Shown in pieces: positions 60,551-64,000 of a stretch of DNA of 64,000 bases. The DNA is from Betaproteobacteria bacterium (GTDB lineage: Bacteria; Pseudomonadota; Gammaproteobacteria; Burkholderiales; WYBJ01), in the NCBI GenBank assembly GCA_009377585.1, contig WHTS01000001.1, forward strand, positions 69,269 to 133,268. The letters run 5' to 3'. Position numbers and translations under genes: made by a program. The notes under the pieces are model-generated. The model was given only the letters and a program-made list of their open reading frames with translations. It did not search any database and was not told the DNA's origin. The number at the start of each line of letters is the position of its first letter. Positions within the stretch are counted from its first letter, which is position 1.

Positions 60551-61828
60551 TCAATGATGCGATGACCTCGCCACCGTCAACAGACTCTGCACCTCTTCGC
60601 CGTAGAGCCGTAGATTGCGCCGGTGCCAGGCGCGCACCAGCATCATCGTTCCCGCGACGAACAAGCCGAAGGTCACGATCGCGGTGTGGATCGAGGTACC
60701 CTGCTTGATCAGCGACGAGTAGCCCCAGATCATCAGCAGGATGCTCGCGTTCTCGTTGAAGTTCTGCACCGCGATCGAGCGCCCGGCGCCCATGAGATGA
60801 TGGCCCCGATGTTGCAGCAACGCATTCATCGGCACCACGAAGAAACCGGCCAGCGCACCGATCATCACCAGTAGCGGCACCGCGATCCAGACCTCGCGCA
60901 CGAAGATCATGCCGATCACGATCAGCCCCATCGCGGCTCCCAGCGGAATGACCGAAACCGCGCGATCGAGCGAAACCCGGATCGAAGCGATCACCGCGCC
61001 CGCCGCGATGCCGGCGGCCACCACGCCTTGCAGGATCGAGGCCTGGCTCAGGTTGTAGTCGAGCGCCGCGTCGGCCCAGGCGATCACGATGAACTGCAGC
61101 GTCGCGCCCGCCCCCCAGAACAGCGTCGTGACCGCGAGCGAAATCTGGCCGAGCTTGTCGCGCCACAGGCGCGCACAGCAGATCGAGAAATCCTTCAGGG
61201 TCGCCCATGGATTCGACGGCAGCGCCTTCAGCGGGACGCCTGTGCAGGGGATGTACAGGTTGAAGATCGCCGCGACGACATAGAAGAACGTAATAGTGGC
61301 GATCGCCACTTCGGCCGACGTATCGAGGCCGCTCTCGATGAAGGGCAGGTCGAAAGCCAGCAGCGTGCCCGACACTTTCGGCGTAATCAGAACGCCGCCG
61401 AGCACAGTGCCCAGGATGATGGAGCCCACCGTCAGCCCTTCGATCCAGCCGTTGGCGGCAACCAGGCGGCTGTGCGGCAGGTATTCCGTCAATATGCCGT
61501 ACTTGGCCGGCGAGTAGGCGGCCGCGCCGAGCCCGACCAGGGAATAGGCGACGAGCGGGTCGATCCCGATCAGCATCAACAGGCAGCCGCCGACCTTGAT
61601 CGTATTGCTGATGAACATCACCTGGCCCTTCGGCAGGCGATCGGCGAATGCGCCGACATAGGGCGCCAGCACTACATACGAAATGACGAAACAGAACTTG
61701 AGATACGGCGGCAGCCAGTCCGGGGAGTTGAGCTGCATCAGCAGCGCGATCGCAGCCACCAGCAGCGCATTGTCGGCGAGCGACGAGAAGAACTGCGCCG
61801 CCATGATGGTGTAGAAACCGGCCGGCAT
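60551..61828 (-). CDS. lplT: Lysophospholipid transporter LplT
   Basis: 425 residues from the ATG at 61828; a TTG at 61840 is an alternative. AAQFFSSLADNALLVAAIALL (in parts), FADRLPKGQVMFISN, GAAAYSPAKYGILTEYLP and VPMNALLQHRGHHLMGAGRSIAVQNF (in parts) are strong LplT marks. The MFS protein flips lysophospholipids across the inner membrane for re-acylation. The N-terminal SLADNALL motif is intact. There is no fused acyltransferase. The lplT-alr neighbourhood is common in betaproteobacteria. Confidence 0.94.
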   Translation of the reverse strand: MPAGFYTIMAAQFFSSLADNALLVAAIALLMQLNSPDWLPPYLKFCFVISYVVLAPYVGAFADRLPKGQVMFISNTIKVGGCLLMLIGIDPLVAYSLVGLGAAAYSPAKYGILTEYLPHSRLVAANGWIEGLTVGSIILGTVLGGVLITPKVSGTLLAFDLPFIESGLDTSAEVAIATITFFYVVAAIFNLYIPCTGVPLKALPSNPWATLKDFSICCARLWRDKLGQISLAVTTLFWGAGATLQFIVIAWADAALDYNLSQASILQGVVAAGIAAGAVIASIRVSLDRAVSVIPLGAAMGLIVIGMIFVREVWIAVPLLVMIGALAGFFVVPMNALLQHRGHHLMGAGRSIAVQNFNENASILLMIWGYSSLIKQGTSIHTAIVTFGLFVAGTMMLVRAWHRRNLRLYGEEVQSLLTVARSSHH

Positions 61829-62236
61829 CGGTGTGCTCAAGGCGTGCCGCGCGTCGCGGCCGGCTCCGCACCGGCAGCGCGCACGCTATACGGGATCGGC
61901 ATGAAAGCTCGAGAGTCTGATCGGAGGCGGATCGCGGCCGGGCGCTGCTGGACGCGCGCTTTTATACCATATGTCTGGATCAACTTCGGCATCTGCGGCC
62001 GATTCTTCAGTGCCGCAACGGTGCGCTCCGCCTCGCGCCGGCTGCGCAACGCGTCCTCGGTGCGCCGCAATACCGGCACGGTACATCGCATGCTGGCACG
62101 GTGCGTCGTAATGTCGGCACGGGACATCGCGAGGGACGGCAGGTACATCGCAATACCGGCACGGTACGCGAACGGGGGCGAACTGTGCTTGAATAGCGTG
62201 CGGCCCCAATGTCGCGCCCAGCCGGGATTGCCATCT
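61829..62236. other. Divergent lplT-LysR intergenic region with degenerate tandem repeats
   Basis: 408 bases without a gene. It holds five imperfect 20-21-base repeats at 62067-62170. Promoters for both genes must lie here; I see no convincing boxes. Confidence 0.65.
62067..62170 (+). repeat. Five degenerate 20-21-base tandem repeats
   Basis: Units begin at 62067, 62088, 62108, 62129 and 62150 and follow the pattern GCAATACCGGCACGGTACATC. The first and last units are almost identical; the middle three are diverged. About two helical turns per unit, ending 66 bases before the LysR start codon. Confidence 0.8.
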
Positions 62237-63142
62237 ATGGCCGATCGACGTCTTCAGGTCTTCCACGCCGTCGCCAAGCATCTGTCCTTCACCAAGGCCG
62301 CGGAAGCGCTTTTCATGACCCAGCCCGCGGTCACGTTCCAGGTCAAGCAGCTCGAGGAGCACTTCAACGCGCGCCTGTTCGATCGCGCCCATGGCCGCAT
62401 CAAGCTCACCCCGGCCGGAGAGCTGGTGTACGAGTATGCCGGCCGCATCCTGAACCTTTCGGGCGAGCTGGAAGCGCGCATGGCGGAGATGAGCGGCGAC
62501 ATCGCCGGTCCGCTGATCATCGGCGCGAGCCTTACCAACGGGGAATTCATCCTGCCGCAGGTGATCGGCGAGTTCCAGGCGAGCCACCCGCGGGTGGAAA
62601 TCCGGCTCACGGTCGGCAACTCCGAGCTGATCGAGAACCGGGTGGCGGACCGCAGCCTGGATCTGGGCTTCATCGAGTCGCCCCCGCACTTGTCGAACCT
62701 GGAGACGCAGCAGATCTGCGAGGAGGAATTGCTGGTGATTTGCGCCCCGGGGAGCGAGATCGCGCGCATGCGCCGCGTCACGCCGGCGCAACTGCTCGAC
62801 AAGCCCTACGTGCGCCGGGAAGCGGGCTCGGGCACGCGCGAGTTCGCCGATCGTTATTTTCGCCAGCACGGCGTGTCGCCGGACGATATCCACGTGGTGA
62901 TGGAGCTCGGCAGCACGGTCGCCATCAAGAGCGTGGTCGAGACTGGTCTCGGCTACTCGATCATGTCGCGCGCAACCATCGTGAAGGAGCTGCGGCTCGG
63001 CAGCCTGGTGGCGATTGCGCTCGAGCCCCGCCTGATCCGCATCCTCTCCTGGGTGTGTCTGAAAGAACAGTTCCGAACCCGCCGCCTGCAGACCTTCGCC
63101 GAATTCGCCACCGCACGCATGCAGCAGATCGTGGCGCCTTGA
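62237..63142 (+). CDS. LysR-family transcriptional regulator
   Basis: 301 residues from the ATG at 62237; the much longer frame upstream is a shadow of lplT. The winged helix-turn-helix is at about 3-62 (LSFTKAAEALFMTQPAVTFQVKQLE, in parts). The effector domain starts near 90 and contains GFIESPPHL and the GSGTREFADRYF loop. It is close to the CysB/CbbR-like activators of sulfur and carbon metabolism (inference). It is divergent from lplT and precedes alr. The target may be lplT, itself or a distant operon. Confidence 0.9.
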   Translation: MADRRLQVFHAVAKHLSFTKAAEALFMTQPAVTFQVKQLEEHFNARLFDRAHGRIKLTPAGELVYEYAGRILNLSGELEARMAEMSGDIAGPLIIGASLTNGEFILPQVIGEFQASHPRVEIRLTVGNSELIENRVADRSLDLGFIESPPHLSNLETQQICEEELLVICAPGSEIARMRRVTPAQLLDKPYVRREAGSGTREFADRYFRQHGVSPDDIHVVMELGSTVAIKSVVETGLGYSIMSRATIVKELRLGSLVAIALEPRLIRILSWVCLKEQFRTRRLQTFAEFATARMQQIVAP

Positions 63143-63258
63143 TCGGCCGTTCGTCGTAGGCCGTCGCGCTCCCGACCCGCTGCGGCCGGCCTTTCGCACC
63201 GGCCGGCTTTCCCTGGTCGACCTTCCGTACTCACGCGCCCTCCTTTATCCTCTCGGCC

Positions 63259-64000
63259 ATGCCGAGACCTCTGCAAGCGAGCATCGAACTCTCTGCGCTG
63301 AGCCATAACCTCTCCGTGGCGCAGCGCGCGGCACCGGCTGCCCGCACTTTCGCCGTCATCAAGGCCAATGCCTATGGCCATGGCCTCATGCGTTGCGCTT
63401 CCGCGCTCGCCGCGGCCGACGGCTTCGCGCTGCTCGAAATCGATGCGGCGGTTCGCCTGCGCGAGGCGGGTTATCGGCAGCCGATCCTGCTGCTCGAAGG
63501 CGTGTTTGACGCGGATGAGCTGGCGGTCGCGGCGCACAACGGATTTGCCTGCGCGCTGCACGATCCCGACCAGGTCGCGATGCTGCGCGATCTGCCCTCG
63601 AATGCGCGCCTGGATGTGTTCGTCAAGCTCAACACCGGCATGAATCGGCTGGGCCTGCGCCCGGACTCGCTGGGAGAAGTGCTGGAGCGCCTTGCCGCAA
63701 ACGCGCGCGTGCGATCGGTGACGCTCATGACGCATTTCGCCTGCGCCGACGACGATCGGGGCATCGCCGAGCAACTGCAGCGATTTCTCGACGCCGCCCG
63801 CGACCGCGCGCTGCCGCACTCGATCGCCAATTCGGCAACGATCCTGCGCTTTCCCGAGGCGCACGGCGACTGGATCCGGCCCGGCATCATGCTCTACGGC
63901 GCCTCGCCCTTTGCCGATCGGCCCGCGACTGCGCTCGGGTTGCGGCCCGTGATGACGCTCACCTCACGCATCATCGGCGTGCAGGAACTGGCCGCGGGCG
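63259..64000 (+). CDS. alr: Alanine racemase, partial at window edge
   Basis: 247 codons visible, open at the right edge; the family is about 360-370 residues. FAVIKANAYGHG (Lys35) is the PLP-lysine motif. LDVFVKLNTGMNRLG, MTHFACAD, IANSATIL and RPGIMLYGASP are the classic following blocks. It interconverts L- and D-alanine for peptidoglycan. The start ATG at 63259 lacks a strong ribosome site but matches the family N-terminus. The catalytic tyrosine region lies beyond the window. Housekeeping gene next to lplT. Confidence 0.95.
   Translation, partial: MPRPLQASIELSALSHNLSVAQRAAPAARTFAVIKANAYGHGLMRCASALAAADGFALLEIDAAVRLREAGYRQPILLLEGVFDADELAVAAHNGFACALHDPDQVAMLRDLPSNARLDVFVKLNTGMNRLGLRPDSLGEVLERLAANARVRSVTLMTHFACADDDRGIAEQLQRFLDAARDRALPHSIANSATILRFPEAHGDWIRPGIMLYGASPFADRPATALGLRPVMTLTSRIIGVQELAAG

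Noticed and set aside
61028-62236. A 400-residue N-terminal extension of the LysR protein.
   Set aside because: It is the antisense of lplT; the family start at 62237 is clear.
1-64000. tRNA, rRNA or riboswitch genes.
   Set aside because: I saw no cloverleaf, rRNA stretch or known riboswitch core by eye; a tRNAscan/Rfam run would be needed to exclude them.

Overview
The window is high-GC bacterial chromosome, most likely from a betaproteobacterium of Burkholderiales type. The reasons are ten Bug/TctC-family periplasmic binding proteins in 64 kb, repeated class III CoA-transferases, a PEP-CTERM protein, and an lplT-LysR-alr neighbourhood at the right edge. Several frameshifted or gutted genes and many dispersed palindromic repeats suggest an environmental genome in flux. 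Single-base assembly errors cannot be excluded for the frameshifts.

Layout. 1-13.6 kb: three Bug binding proteins on the minus strand, a frameshifted two-domain carboxymuconolactone-decarboxylase protein, a Gfo/Idh/MocA oxidoreductase, an MmgE/PrpD protein, a crotonase, a frameshifted CoA-transferase, a fourth Bug protein, PrpD and a second CoA-transferase. 13.6-15.4 kb: an accessory island holding a solitary integron gene cassette with its own attC site, a LexA-like box and a beta-glucosidase scrap. 15.4-22.6 kb: D-aminoacylase-type amidohydrolase, VOC protein, DUF1428, YceH, a flavin disulfide reductase, an MFS carrier and a CBS protein. 22.9-26.2 kb: a UGSC-type selenoprotein read through an in-frame TGA, then MaoC and a polysaccharide deacetylase.

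26.2-49.9 kb: a long catabolic mosaic with six more Bug proteins, HpcH/HpaI aldolase, two SDRs, two CoA-transferases, alpha/beta hydrolases, a second Gfo/Idh/MocA protein, an amine oxidase, luciferase-like monooxygenases (one a deletion pseudogene), entericidin, SMP-30 and an ACMSD-like amidohydrolase. 50-53.1 kb: two iron-dependent oxygenase types (CmcJ/NvfI and TauD) and a luciferase-like oxidoreductase. 53.3-64 kb is more housekeeping-like: a spondin/PEP-CTERM protein, a DUF481 outer-membrane protein, MFS, the NorQ/NorD (CbbQ/CbbO) chaperone pair, LplT, a LysR regulator and the start of alanine racemase.

Working together (inference): the region looks like a collection of small modules that capture carboxylic acids in the periplasm, activate them as CoA esters, and process them by crotonase, PrpD, MaoC, SDR and aldolase chemistry. 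No TctA/TctB membrane subunits are present, so the binding proteins must use transporters encoded elsewhere or act as sensors.

The two most notable items are the selenoprotein at 22922-24484, which ordinary ORF calling splits in two at its UGA, and the single integron cassette at 13947-15201, whose gene encodes an unfamiliar protein with a TIR/nucleotide-binding-like C-terminal region.
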